A stretch of DNA of 64,000 nt from Oceaniglobus ichthyenteri (GTDB lineage Bacteria; Pseudomonadota; Alphaproteobacteria; Rhodobacterales; Rhodobacteraceae). The translations under genes and the position numbers were made by a program. The DNA is taken from NCBI RefSeq assembly GCF_003057885.1, contig NZ_QAGK01000002.1:372001-436000 (forward strand), in the 5' to 3' direction. The notes below the pieces were generated by a model. That model worked only from the letters and a program-made list of their open reading frames with translations, was not told where the DNA came from and searched no databases. Below are positions 8,664 through 16,726 of this stretch, one piece after another (position 1 is the stretch's first letter; the number at the start of each line of letters is the position of its first letter).

Positions 8664-9863
8664 TTACGTCGGTTCAAGCGCGGCCGCGATCCGGTCGGCC
8701 AATTGGCGCGCCACAGCATCCTTGGCCATACGCGGCCAGGTTTCGGCGCCTGAATCGCTGATCACGGTCACGGCGTTTTCGGTGCCGCCCATGATGCCGC
8801 TGGCCGGTGATACATCGTTGGCCACGATCCAGTCACAGCGTTTGCGCGCCCGCTTGGCGGTGGCATGGGCGATCACATCTTCGGTTTCGGCGGCAAATCC
8901 AACCACCAGACCGGGGCGGCCCGCGCCCATCTGCGAAATTTCGGCCAATATGTCGGGGTTTTCGCCGAATTGCAGCGTCGGCAGGCCGCCTTTGGTTTTC
9001 TTGATCTTCTGATCCGACGCGCCCACCACATGCCAATCGGCCACCGCCGCCGCAAACACCGCGGCATCGGCGGGCAATGCGCCGTGCACCGCATCGCGCA
9101 TCTGCCGGGCGGTTTCGACTGCGATCACATTCGCGCCGGCGGGCGGCGGTGCGGTGGCGGGGCCGGTCACGAATGTCACCCGCGCGCCCAAGTTCAACAA
9201 CGCCCGCGCCACCGCTGTGCCCTGCGCGCCCGAAGACCGGTTGGCGATATAGCGCACCGGATCGATCGGTTCATGGGTTGGGCCGGATGTGACCAACACA
9301 TGTTTGCCTTGCAACGGCCCACCACCAAAGGCGGCATCAATCGCGGCGACAATTTCCAAGGGTTCGGCCATGCGCCCCGGCCCGAATTCGCCACAGGCCA
9401 TATCGCCATCATTGGGCCCACAGATTAAAATACCGTCACCGCGCAGGGTGGCCAGATTGCGCTGTGTGGCCGGATGATCCCACATGCGTACGTTCATCGC
9501 GGGCGCAATCAGCACCGGTTTGTCGGTGGCCAACAAAAGGGTCGTGGCCAGATCATCGGCCTGCCCGATTGCCATTTTCGCCATCAGATTGGCGGTGGCG
9601 GGGGCAACCACCACCAAATCGGCGGCGCGCGACAATTCGATATGGCCCATTTCCGCCTCGGACGTCAGATCGAACAGTTCGGTGAAAACCTTGGTGCCGC
9701 ACAGGGCCGAAACCGACAGGGGCGTCACAAATTCATGGGCGGCGGCGGTCATCACCGGGGTCACACGCACGCCACGTTCGCGCAAACGGCGGATCAGATC
9801 CAGCGCCTTGAACGCCGCGATTCCGCCGCTGATGATCAAAAGAATATGTTTGCCCTGTAACAT
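8664..9863 (-). CDS. coaBC: Bifunctional phosphopantothenoylcysteine decarboxylase/synthetase
   Basis: 399-aa coenzyme A biosynthesis enzyme. The N-terminal CoaC flavoprotein half (residues 1 to about 185) shows the FMN-binding SGGIAAFKALDLIRRL, ATANLMAKMA and the PAMNVRMW loop; the clamp GDGILICGPNDGDMACGEFGPGRM closes over the substrate. The CoaB half adds cysteine to 4'-phosphopantothenate using CTP, with TSGPTHEPIDPVRYIANRSSG, AAVADWHV and the Lys-containing loop KIKKTKGGLP. The length and fusion order are as in most bacteria. Confidence 0.97.
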   Translation of the reverse strand: MLQGKHILLIISGGIAAFKALDLIRRLRERGVRVTPVMTAAAHEFVTPLSVSALCGTKVFTELFDLTSEAEMGHIELSRAADLVVVAPATANLMAKMAIGQADDLATTLLLATDKPVLIAPAMNVRMWDHPATQRNLATLRGDGILICGPNDGDMACGEFGPGRMAEPLEIVAAIDAAFGGGPLQGKHVLVTSGPTHEPIDPVRYIANRSSGAQGTAVARALLNLGARVTFVTGPATAPPPAGANVIAVETARQMRDAVHGALPADAAVFAAAVADWHVVGASDQKIKKTKGGLPTLQFGENPDILAEISQMGAGRPGLVVGFAAETEDVIAHATAKRARKRCDWIVANDVSPASGIMGGTENAVTVISDSGAETWPRMAKDAVARQLADRIAAALEPT

Positions 9864-9926
9864 CGACTGGCCCCGCGATTATTCAGCCGCGACTTTAGGG
9901 CGGCAGGCCCAAACTGGCAATTGCCC

Positions 9927-10739
9927 CTAGCGAAACGCATCGCAAGGGTCGTCGCGCGCGGGCGCGGGGGACACCGTCAGCACATCAAAGGGCTGTGCCG
10001 TCGTTGGCACTGTCTCCAACTGACCGATGGTCAAGACCGAAATATCGCCCAGAGGTGTGTCGTCGATCGCCTGGTGCAGCGCCGCAGGTATGCCCCAATC
10101 ATTGCGCGCATGGCCATTGCCGGTGATCACCGCCACGGGCGGACCTTCGGACAACAAAGCCGCGATCACTGCCTTGGCCAGGGCTGCATCGCGCAGGCGC
10201 TGTGCCTCGACCATGCCGGGCAAAGCCGACACCGGCAGCGCGCCACAGTGCGATTCGGCCATCATTGTTTCGCGGGCTTCTTGCTCGGACGTTAATAGCG
10301 GAACATCCAACCCAAATAATTTGGCGGCATCGCCCATGGCCTGTCCCGCGCCATGGCGCATGGCCTGGCCCAGCGCATCGCGCGACACATCGCCGCCATA
10401 AACAGCGGCCCCGTTCGCGGCGCTAAATATCGGCGCATACATGGAAAAATCGCCCCATCCGCGCTGTTCCCACTGCAACACTGCGCCCAAATCCGGCGCA
10501 TCCGGCCCCGCCTTTTGCCCCACATCGGCCAGTTCCGGCGTCAGCATTTCATACACCACCGCCGTGGGCTGCATCCGCGCCACCCAGGCCGCTTGGTTGG
10601 CGTGATGGGCGGGGTTGTCATGCACCTCGCCCATGATCACCACGTCATAGGGCGCAACATCAATTGCATCAGGCGGATCGAAAAAGAAATCGCCCGCCGC
10701 GGCACACAGTATCACCGCCGAAACGGCAACGCCCCTCAT
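9927..10739 (-). CDS. ChaN-family exported protein
   Basis: 270 aa. A short N-terminal hydrophobic segment (MRGVAVSAVILCAAAGDFFF) is a likely signal sequence. The body matches the ChaN/haem-binding uptake fold (PF04187): VVIMGEVHDNPAHHANQAAWV, VVYEMLTPE and ITGNGHARNDWGIPAAL are the family's conserved His/Glu blocks. ChaN of Campylobacter binds haem; the role in Alphaproteobacteria is untested. The start ATG overlaps the rpoH stop (ATGA), so it is probably translated from the rpoH transcript. That links it to the sigma-32/oxidative-stress regulon. Confidence 0.85.
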   Translation of the reverse strand: MRGVAVSAVILCAAAGDFFFDPPDAIDVAPYDVVIMGEVHDNPAHHANQAAWVARMQPTAVVYEMLTPELADVGQKAGPDAPDLGAVLQWEQRGWGDFSMYAPIFSAANGAAVYGGDVSRDALGQAMRHGAGQAMGDAAKLFGLDVPLLTSEQEARETMMAESHCGALPVSALPGMVEAQRLRDAALAKAVIAALLSEGPPVAVITGNGHARNDWGIPAALHQAIDDTPLGDISVLTIGQLETVPTTAQPFDVLTVSPAPARDDPCDAFR

Positions 10740-11614
10740 ACCAGCAGTTGCAGAACTTCGCGTGACTGACCCTCAAGCGATTTGCGCATCTTTGTGAACG
10801 CTGCTGCCTCAAGCTGGCGCACCCGCTCTTTGCTGAGGCCCAATTCGTTGCCCAACGATTCCAGCGTGCGCACCTCGTCGCGCAACTTACGCTCGCGCAC
10901 GATAAACTGTTCCCGGTCGTTCAGTTGCCCCATGGCGAACAACAACCATTCGCGCAGGGTGGCCAAATCCTTGTCACGGGCGACGGTTTCGTCGGCCTGT
11001 TCGCTGTCATCTTCCAGCGCGTCAATCCATTCGCGGCCCTCATCCTCGGTGCTTTGGGTCGCATTGAGGGAATAATCACTGCCCGAAAGGCGGCCCTCCA
11101 TCATTTCCACATCATGCAGAGGCACGCCCACTTCGGTTGAAATCATCTGGCGCAACTGATGATTGTCCAACTTTTCGCCCCGCGCCGCCGCTTCGCGTTC
11201 AAGCCGGGCCTGCACCCGGCGCATGTTGAAAAACAGTGATTTCTGCGATGATGTCGATCCGGTGCGCACCATTGACCAATTGCGCATCACATAATCCTGA
11301 ATGCTGGCCTTGATCCACCATACCGCATAGGTCGAAAAGCGCACGCCGCGATCAGGGTCGAATTTTTCGGCCGCCTTCATCAGGCCCAAACTGGCCTCCT
11401 GGATCAGGTCATTCATCGGCGCGCCGTAGCGGCGGAATTTGCTGGCCATGGAAATGGCAAGGCGCATGTAAGCGGTGATAAGGCGGTGCAACGCGGCCTC
11501 GTCCCGCTGATCGCGCCAGGCATAGGCCAGGCGCAATTCGGTTTCGGCATCCAACAGTTCGGCCTTCATCGCGCGGCGGGGCAAAGTCTGATCCGTAAAT
11601 CCTTTGACAGCCAT
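10736..11614 (-). CDS. rpoH: RNA polymerase sigma-32 factor, RpoHII type
   Basis: 292 aa. Region 2 is visible as LITAYMRLAISMASKFRRYG, MNDLIQEASLGLMKAAEKFDPDRGVRFSTYAVWWIKASIQDYV, split here by the usual core-binding loop. The diagnostic RpoH box QKSLFFNMRR follows, and region 4 ends with TLESLGNELGLSKERVRQLEAAAF. The lack of the usual N-terminal RpoHI sequence and the neighbourhood (chaN, coaBC) suggest the RpoHII paralogue. In Rhodobacter sphaeroides RpoHII acts in the singlet-oxygen response downstream of sigma-E. A matching sigma-E-type promoter lies upstream at 11671-11700. Confidence 0.93.
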   Translation of the reverse strand: MAVKGFTDQTLPRRAMKAELLDAETELRLAYAWRDQRDEAALHRLITAYMRLAISMASKFRRYGAPMNDLIQEASLGLMKAAEKFDPDRGVRFSTYAVWWIKASIQDYVMRNWSMVRTGSTSSQKSLFFNMRRVQARLEREAAARGEKLDNHQLRQMISTEVGVPLHDVEMMEGRLSGSDYSLNATQSTEDEGREWIDALEDDSEQADETVARDKDLATLREWLLFAMGQLNDREQFIVRERKLRDEVRTLESLGNELGLSKERVRQLEAAAFTKMRKSLEGQSREVLQLLV

Positions 11615-11670
11615 GGCAAATTCCCCCAGTTGCAGCCCAGAGTGCGGGGCTTTAATGAATTATTTGTAAA

Positions 11671-11700
11671 CCTCTACGCAGGGTAAACACTCTTGGATCA
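11671..11700 (-). promoter_or_regulatory. Candidate sigma-E (RpoE/ChrR-type) promoter of rpoH
   Basis: On the minus strand TGATCC (11700-11695) is followed after exactly 18 bases by TAGAGG (11676-11671), about 57 bases upstream of the rpoH start. The Rhodobacter sigma-E consensus is TGATCC, 18 bases, then TAAGA-like. The -35 is perfect and the -10 only partly matches. Direct sigma-E control of rpoHII is established in R. sphaeroides, which supports the call. Confidence 0.55.
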
Positions 11701-11716
11701 AAGAAAGTTGCCAATC

Positions 11717-12250
11717 ATGTTGCCAAATCTTTCCCTTGTCCTAGGGGGCGCCAATTCGGGAAAATCGGCATTCTCGGAACTGTTGTTGCGCAACACCGGG
11801 TTGCCCCGCACATATATTGCAACGGCGCAGGCGTTCGATTCTGAAATGGCTGATAAGATTTCGGCACATCGGGCCGCCCGTGGCACAGAGTGGCACACGG
11901 TTGAGGCCCCGTTGCGCGTGGCCGAGGCGTTGACAGAATGCGCCGCCGACGGGATCGCGTTATTGGATTGCGCCACCCTTTGGTTGTCGAACCACCTGTT
12001 GGCCAACAGTGATCTTGAACATGAATGCACCGGCCTGATGACGGCATTGCAAAATGCCCCCTGCCCCGTGGTGGTGGTCAGCAATGAGGTGGGACAGGGA
12101 ATTGTGCCCGACAACCAACTGGCACGACAGTTTCGCGCAGCACAGGGCCGGTTGAACCAACGCATCGCCGCACAGGCCGGATTGGTGGTGTCCGTTATTG
12201 CCGGTTTGCCGATGGTGCTGAAAGGCGCCCTGCCAAAGGAAATGTCATGA
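11717..12250 (+). CDS. cobU: Bifunctional adenosylcobinamide kinase/guanylyltransferase
   Basis: 177 aa (CobU/CobP), acting in cobalamin assembly: it phosphorylates adenosylcobinamide and transfers GMP from GTP. The P-loop GGANSGKSAFSE lies at the N-terminus. Family landmarks are YIATAQAFDSEMADKISAHRAARG (guanylylated His), LLDCATLWLSN and VSNEVGQGIVPDNQLARQFR. ATG 11717 with AAGAAAG nine bases upstream is preferred over TTG 11693. No cobalamin riboswitch precedes it. It is coupled to the next gene by an ATGA overlap and divergent from rpoH, sharing a 100-base intergenic region. Confidence 0.93.
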   Translation: MLPNLSLVLGGANSGKSAFSELLLRNTGLPRTYIATAQAFDSEMADKISAHRAARGTEWHTVEAPLRVAEALTECAADGIALLDCATLWLSNHLLANSDLEHECTGLMTALQNAPCPVVVVSNEVGQGIVPDNQLARQFRAAQGRLNQRIAAQAGLVVSVIAGLPMVLKGALPKEMS

Positions 12251-12819
12251 GCGCGATCTGGTATTGGGTGCGCCATGGCCCGACCCATGAAAAAACATTC
12301 GTTGGCCACCGCGATGTGCCTGCCGATCTGTCGGACACCGCCGCATTGGCGCGCCTGTCGGCCTATCTGCCGCGCGATGCTGTGGTTGTATCATCCGATC
12401 TTTTGCGGTCTGTCACCACGGCCGATGCGATTACCGATGGGCGGGTGCGGCTGCCCCATGCCCCGGAGTTGCGCGAATTCGACTTTGGCCTGTGGGATGG
12501 GCTGACCTTTGATGCCATCGCCGCGCGCGATCCCGAATTGTCGCGCGCCTATTGGGAAACACCCGGCGATATCGCCCCACCCCACGGCGAAAGCTGGAAC
12601 ATGGCGGCCGCCCGCATCGCGCCGTTTGTTGACCATATGAACCGGGAATATTCTGGCCAACGGGTGATTGCCGTGGCCCATATTGGCGTGATCCTGACGC
12701 AAATCGCGCGCGCCGCCGATCTGGACCCGGTTCAGGCAATCATGCAAAGCATCGACAATCTGTCAGTGACGCGCATTGACTATGGCGTGGGTGCCGATCC
12801 GATCAATCACTGCCCGTAA
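12247..12819 (+). CDS. Histidine phosphatase family protein, possible alpha-ribazole phosphatase
   Basis: 190 aa phosphoglycerate-mutase-like fold. The catalytic VRHGPTHEK motif (phospho-His) is at the N-terminus, LREFDFGLWDGLT carries the Glu proton donor and VIAVAHIGVILTQIARA holds the second His. Its start overlaps the cobU stop (ATGA). Co-translation with cobU supports alpha-ribazole-5'-phosphate phosphatase (CobC), the step that frees alpha-ribazole for cobalamin assembly. Sequence alone cannot separate CobC from other phosphatases of the family. Confidence 0.85.
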   Translation: MSAIWYWVRHGPTHEKTFVGHRDVPADLSDTAALARLSAYLPRDAVVVSSDLLRSVTTADAITDGRVRLPHAPELREFDFGLWDGLTFDAIAARDPELSRAYWETPGDIAPPHGESWNMAAARIAPFVDHMNREYSGQRVIAVAHIGVILTQIARAADLDPVQAIMQSIDNLSVTRIDYGVGADPINHCP

Positions 12820-12834
12820 CAATCCGCCTTGGCG

Positions 12835-12850
12835 TTAACTGTTCGGTAAC
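12835..12850 (+). promoter_or_regulatory. Candidate CtrA-binding site upstream of comM
   Basis: TTAA-N7-GTAAC differs by one base from the CtrA consensus TTAA-N7-TTAAC and lies about 46-61 bases upstream of the comM start. A further TTAACC half site lies at 12867-12872. In Rhodobacter capsulatus the competence-type genes including comM, needed for receiving gene-transfer-agent DNA, depend on CtrA. The match is short and could be chance. Confidence 0.4.
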
Positions 12851-12895
12851 CCGCGGCCTTTAGCCGTTAACCATTATCTTGGGTGAGGACGGGTC

Positions 12896-14404
12896 ATGAT
12901 CGCGCGGGCCTATACAGTAGCGTTTGACGGGATCGAGGCCCGCCCCGTCGAGGTGCAATGCGCCGTCGCACCCGGCCTGCCCGCCTTTACCATTGTCGGG
13001 CTGCCCGACAAAGCCGTGTCAGAGGCGCGCGAACGGGTGCGCGCGGCGCTGGGGGCGTTGTCCATCGCGCTGCCCAGCAAACGGATTACGGTTAACCTGT
13101 CGCCTGCGGATTTGCCAAAGATCGGGTCGCATTTCGATCTGCCTATCGCGCTGGCCTTGCTCGCCGCCCTAGATATTTTGCCCAAAGACACGGTCGAGGC
13201 GACGCTGGCGTTGGGCGAATTATCCCTTGATGGCACCCTCGTGCCAGTGATTGGCGCCCTGCCCGCGGCGATGACCGCCGCCGCCGAGGACCGCACCCTG
13301 TTGTGCCCCAAAGCCTGCGGCGCCGAGGCGGCATGGGTGGGCGCCGCCACGGTGATTGCGCCCGCCGATCTTGGCGCGGTAATTCGCCACTATACCGGCC
13401 GCGCACCGCTGACCCCGGCGGTTGGAGGTCAGGTGTCCCTTGCGCCCCAGACCCGCGATCTGATCGAAGTGAAAGGCCAGGAACGCGCCAAACGCGCCTT
13501 GGAAATTGCCGCCGCCGGGCGCCATCACCTGCTGTTGATTGGCGCACCGGGGGCGGGAAAATCCATGTTGGCACAGCGTTTGCCCAGCATTCTGCCCCCC
13601 CTCACCCCGCATGAGGCACTGGATACATCGATGATCCATTCACTTGCCGGGTTGCTGAACGAAGGCGGCATATCCCGACAGCGCCCGTTCATGGAACCGC
13701 ACCACACCGCATCGCGCGCTGCCATCGTCGGTGGTGGCAAGGGCGCCAAGCCCGGTCAGATTTCACTGGCGCACAATGGCGTCTTGTTCATGGATGAATT
13801 CCCAGAATACGAACGCAGCGTGCTGGAAACCCTGCGCCAACCGATCGAAACCGGCGAAGTGGTGATTGCCCGCGCCAATGCCCATGTGCGCTATCCCTGC
13901 CGGTTTTTATTGATTGCCGCTGCAAATCCCTGCAAATGCGGCCATATGTCTGATCCGGCCCGCGCCTGCGCCCGCGCACCTGTGTGTGGCGAAGATTACC
14001 TCAGCCGCATCTCTGGGCCGCTGATGGATCGATTCGATCTGCGGGTTGATGTGCCGCCTGTCGCCTTCACCGATCTTGACCTGCCGGCAACAGGCGACAC
14101 ATCCGCGGTTGTCGCGGCCCGCGTCGCCGCCGCGCGCGACATTCAAACCACGCGCTTTGCCAACCACGACGGGCTGACCTGCAACGCCGACGCGGTCGGC
14201 CAGGTGTTGGAGGATATCGCCCGCCCCGACACCGAAGGGCGCGATCTGCTGCTGCGCGCGGCAGACCGCTTTGGGCTTTCGGCGCGGGGGTATCACCGGG
14301 TGTTGCGGGTGGCGCGCACCATTGCCGATCTTGCCGGATCACCCAAGGTTGAGCCGCCCCATATTGGCGAGGCGCTCAGCTTTCGTTTCCCGGGCGGCGG
14401 TTAA
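12896..14404 (+). CDS. comM: YifB/ComM-family Mg-chelatase-like AAA+ ATPase
   Basis: 502 aa, full length. The N-terminal ChlI domain (residues 1 to about 180) has the family opening YTVAFDGIEARPVEVQ and LPAFTIVGLPDKAVSEARERVRAAL. The AAA+ core carries Walker A GAPGAGKSMLAQRLPSILPP, Walker B GVLFMDEFPEY and the sensor/Arg region. A cysteine cluster (CKCGH..C..C) and a C-terminal helical domain ending in SFRFPG follow. ComM is a hexameric helicase promoting branch migration during natural transformation. Rhodobacterales rarely transform naturally, but ComM is used when receiving gene-transfer-agent DNA. The stop codon overlaps the stop of gshB on the other strand. Confidence 0.95.
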   Translation: MIARAYTVAFDGIEARPVEVQCAVAPGLPAFTIVGLPDKAVSEARERVRAALGALSIALPSKRITVNLSPADLPKIGSHFDLPIALALLAALDILPKDTVEATLALGELSLDGTLVPVIGALPAAMTAAAEDRTLLCPKACGAEAAWVGAATVIAPADLGAVIRHYTGRAPLTPAVGGQVSLAPQTRDLIEVKGQERAKRALEIAAAGRHHLLLIGAPGAGKSMLAQRLPSILPPLTPHEALDTSMIHSLAGLLNEGGISRQRPFMEPHHTASRAAIVGGGKGAKPGQISLAHNGVLFMDEFPEYERSVLETLRQPIETGEVVIARANAHVRYPCRFLLIAAANPCKCGHMSDPARACARAPVCGEDYLSRISGPLMDRFDLRVDVPPVAFTDLDLPATGDTSAVVAARVAAARDIQTTRFANHDGLTCNADAVGQVLEDIARPDTEGRDLLLRAADRFGLSARGYHRVLRVARTIADLAGSPKVEPPHIGEALSFRFPGGG

Positions 14405-15348
14405 GGCCGGGCCAGGCGGCGCTCGATTGCTTCCCAAATTTTCGCGGTTATGTTGACGTTGTCGAACCGCTCAAGCTCTTGAATCCCGGTGGGTGAGGTC
14501 AGGTTGATTTCGGTCAACCAATCGCCGATCACGTCGATTCCCACGAAAATCTGGCCTTTTTCCCGCAGCAAAGGGCCAATCGCGGCGCAAATTTCACGGT
14601 CGCGGTCGGTCAGCTCTACCTTTTCCGGGCGTCCGCCGACATGCATGTTTGATCGGGTTTCCCCCGCGGCCGGCACCCGATTGATGGCGCCCACCGGCTC
14701 TCCCTCAACCAGGATCACGCGCTTGTCGCCTTTGGTGACAGCGGGCAGATATTTCTGCACAATCAACGGTTCGGTGTTGATACCGCTGAACAACTCGTGA
14801 AGGCTGGCGATGTTGCGATCATCCGGGCCAAGCCGAAAAACCCCGGCGCCACCATTGCCATAGAGCGGTTTCAGGATGATATCCTGATGCACCTCTTTGA
14901 AATCCCGCAGGGTTTGCAGATCGCGGGCAATGGTTGTGGGCGGAATCAGATCAGGAAACCGCAAACACAACAGTTTTTCCGGATAATTCCGCACCCAGAA
15001 CGGATCATTCACAACCAGGGTTGTATCGGGCAGAAAATCAAGCAGATGGGTTGTGGTGATATAGCCCATATCAAACGGCGGATCCTGGCGCAGCCACACC
15101 ACATCGAAATCGGCCAGATCCACCTCGGCCCGATCGCCAAGGGTGAAATGATTGCCCACCTCGCGGCGCACGGCAAGGGGCCAGCCCCGCGCCATCACCC
15201 GCCCCTGCTGCCATGACAGGCAATCTGGCGTGTAATAAAACAGGCTGTGACCGCGCGCCTGCGCCTCTTCTGCGATGCGAAACGTACTGTCGGCCGCGAT
15301 GTCAATCGGCCCGATTGGATCCATTTGAATGGCAATTTTCAACGGCAT
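14401..15348 (-). CDS. gshB: Glutathione synthase
   Basis: 315-aa ATP-grasp enzyme joining gamma-glutamylcysteine and glycine. The family opening IAIQMDPIGPIDIAADSTF, the substrate segment WLRQDPPFDMGYITTTHLLD, the Lys-containing LKPLYGNGGAGVF loop, VDxEG-type IVQKYLPAVTKGDKRVILVEGEP and the metal-binding EINLTSPTGIQELERFD are all present. The length matches bacterial GshB. It is tail-to-tail with comM and upstream of yraN in the conserved order rsmI-yraN-gshB. Confidence 0.96.
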   Translation of the reverse strand: MPLKIAIQMDPIGPIDIAADSTFRIAEEAQARGHSLFYYTPDCLSWQQGRVMARGWPLAVRREVGNHFTLGDRAEVDLADFDVVWLRQDPPFDMGYITTTHLLDFLPDTTLVVNDPFWVRNYPEKLLCLRFPDLIPPTTIARDLQTLRDFKEVHQDIILKPLYGNGGAGVFRLGPDDRNIASLHELFSGINTEPLIVQKYLPAVTKGDKRVILVEGEPVGAINRVPAAGETRSNMHVGGRPEKVELTDRDREICAAIGPLLREKGQIFVGIDVIGDWLTEINLTSPTGIQELERFDNVNITAKIWEAIERRLARP

Positions 15349-15420
15349 GGTGCCCCCTTGAACAACTTTGTCCCTTCATGGCCCGTGAATGGGCGGGTGA
15401 CAATGCCCCAACAGCGCGGC

Positions 15421-15771
15421 TTACATGAAAGCGTTTTCGATAATATCAATTGTTCCGGCACGATCCATCAACGCCACATCAAACCGCATTTCACTCAGCT
15501 GCCCATCGGGTTCGTTGGCGACAAATTCAGTGGCGGCATCAAAAATCCGCTGCATCTGCTGGCGTCCAATCCGCAGCGCAGCGCGGTGATGGGTGCGCGA
15601 TGCCTTGACCTCGATGAAAACAAACCCACCGTGGCCTTGGGCGATCAGATCAATCTCACCGCCCTTGCCGCGCCAACGCCGCCCCACAATCCGATGGCCG
15701 CGCCGTTCATATTCGGCCGCAACCGCATCTTCGGCGCAGCGCCCCGCGTGGTACGAAACCTGACCAGACAT
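15421..15771 (-). CDS. YraN/UPF0102 family putative endonuclease
   Basis: 116 aa from ATG 15771 (MSGQVSYHAGRCAEDAVA). Restriction-endonuclease-like fold: the catalytic line AAEYERRGHRIVGRRWRGKGGEIDLIA...VFIEVKAS supplies E, D and ExK residues. The family is widespread, next to rsmI in many genomes. A link to Holliday-junction or repair-type cleavage is suspected, not proven. A longer upstream frame (MIWGWRG) overlaps rsmI and is not favoured. It lies 10 bases downstream of rsmI. Confidence 0.9.
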   Translation of the reverse strand: MSGQVSYHAGRCAEDAVAAEYERRGHRIVGRRWRGKGGEIDLIAQGHGGFVFIEVKASRTHHRAALRIGRQQMQRIFDAATEFVANEPDGQLSEMRFDVALMDRAGTIDIIENAFM

Positions 15772-15781
15772 CGCTGACCTT

Positions 15782-16642
15782 TCACTTTTTCGCCATGGCA
15801 AGCGCGGCCTGATACACATCGCGCCGCGCCAACCCCAGATCATCGGCCACCCTCTTGGCCGCGTCTTTCACCGACATATCGGCGAGCGCGGTGGATAACG
15901 CAGCATTCATATCTTCCGCTGTCGGTTCTGATCGGTTTCGGTCAATCAACAGAACCACTTCGCCTTTTGGCGGCACCGCAATGTAATGTTCCAACACGTC
16001 TGCGGCGGGTCCGCGCCGCACCTCTTCGAACTTTTTTGTCAATTCACGACACACGGCAATTTCCCGGTCTTCCCCCAGTGTTGCACATATTTCCCTAAGA
16101 GTTGGTAAAAGCCTTTTGGCGGATTCAAAAAATACCAGCGTTGCCGGGATTGACCCCAGTTCGGCCAGGGTTTTCTGCCGTGCGCCTTTGGTCGAGGGCA
16201 AAAACCCCGCGAACATGAACCGGTCCGTTGGCAATCCGGCGATCATCAATGCCGCCGTCACCGCCGATGGCCCCGGTGCGCCGGTGACCAAAAAACCACC
16301 GGCCAAAACATCGCGCGCCAGAGCAAAGCCCGGATCGGCCACCAAAGGTGTGCCCGCATCCGATGCATAAGCCACTGATTTGCCATCGGCAATCAACGCC
16401 AAAAGTTTCGGGCGCATCGCGGCCCCGTTGTGATCGTGATAGGGCAAAAGCCGCCGCGCCCCCATTTTCACCCCATGCAGTTCCATCAGATGCCGGGTGT
16501 TGCGCGTGTCTTCGCAGGCGATGACATCGGCCGAGGCCAGCACATCCAGCGCCCTTAACGTGATGTCGCGCGCGGTGCCGATCGGGGTGGCAACAAAATG
16601 CAGGCCCGGCGCAAGTGGGCGAATTTGCGCAATCGTGGTCAT
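15782..16642 (-). CDS. rsmI: 16S rRNA (cytidine(1402)-2'-O)-methyltransferase
   Basis: 286 aa. The tetrapyrrole-methylase fold has the signatures GLHFVATPIGTARDITLRALDVL, ACEDTRNTRHLM, the SAM-binding YASDAGTPLVADPGF and APGPSAVTAALMIAGLPTDRFMFAGFLP. It methylates the 2'-OH of C1402 in the ribosomal P site together with RsmH. A C-terminal helical domain (MSVKDAAKRVADDLGLARRD) is also normal for RsmI. It is divergent from the LpoA-like lipoprotein gene, a pairing frequent in Proteobacteria. Confidence 0.95.
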   Translation of the reverse strand: MTTIAQIRPLAPGLHFVATPIGTARDITLRALDVLASADVIACEDTRNTRHLMELHGVKMGARRLLPYHDHNGAAMRPKLLALIADGKSVAYASDAGTPLVADPGFALARDVLAGGFLVTGAPGPSAVTAALMIAGLPTDRFMFAGFLPSTKGARQKTLAELGSIPATLVFFESAKRLLPTLREICATLGEDREIAVCRELTKKFEEVRRGPAADVLEHYIAVPPKGEVVLLIDRNRSEPTAEDMNAALSTALADMSVKDAAKRVADDLGLARRDVYQAALAMAKK

Positions 16643-16726
16643 TGGGTGGCCTCACTGATTTACACGGTGGCATTCTCCACCTAATGTCTGCGGGCCTGTC
16701 CCCCCATGTTGCAAGAGAGTTTGCCG

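Noticed and set aside
11615-11716. Cobalamin riboswitch in front of cobU
   Set aside because: The 100-base gap is too short for the element and lacks the B12-box sequence.
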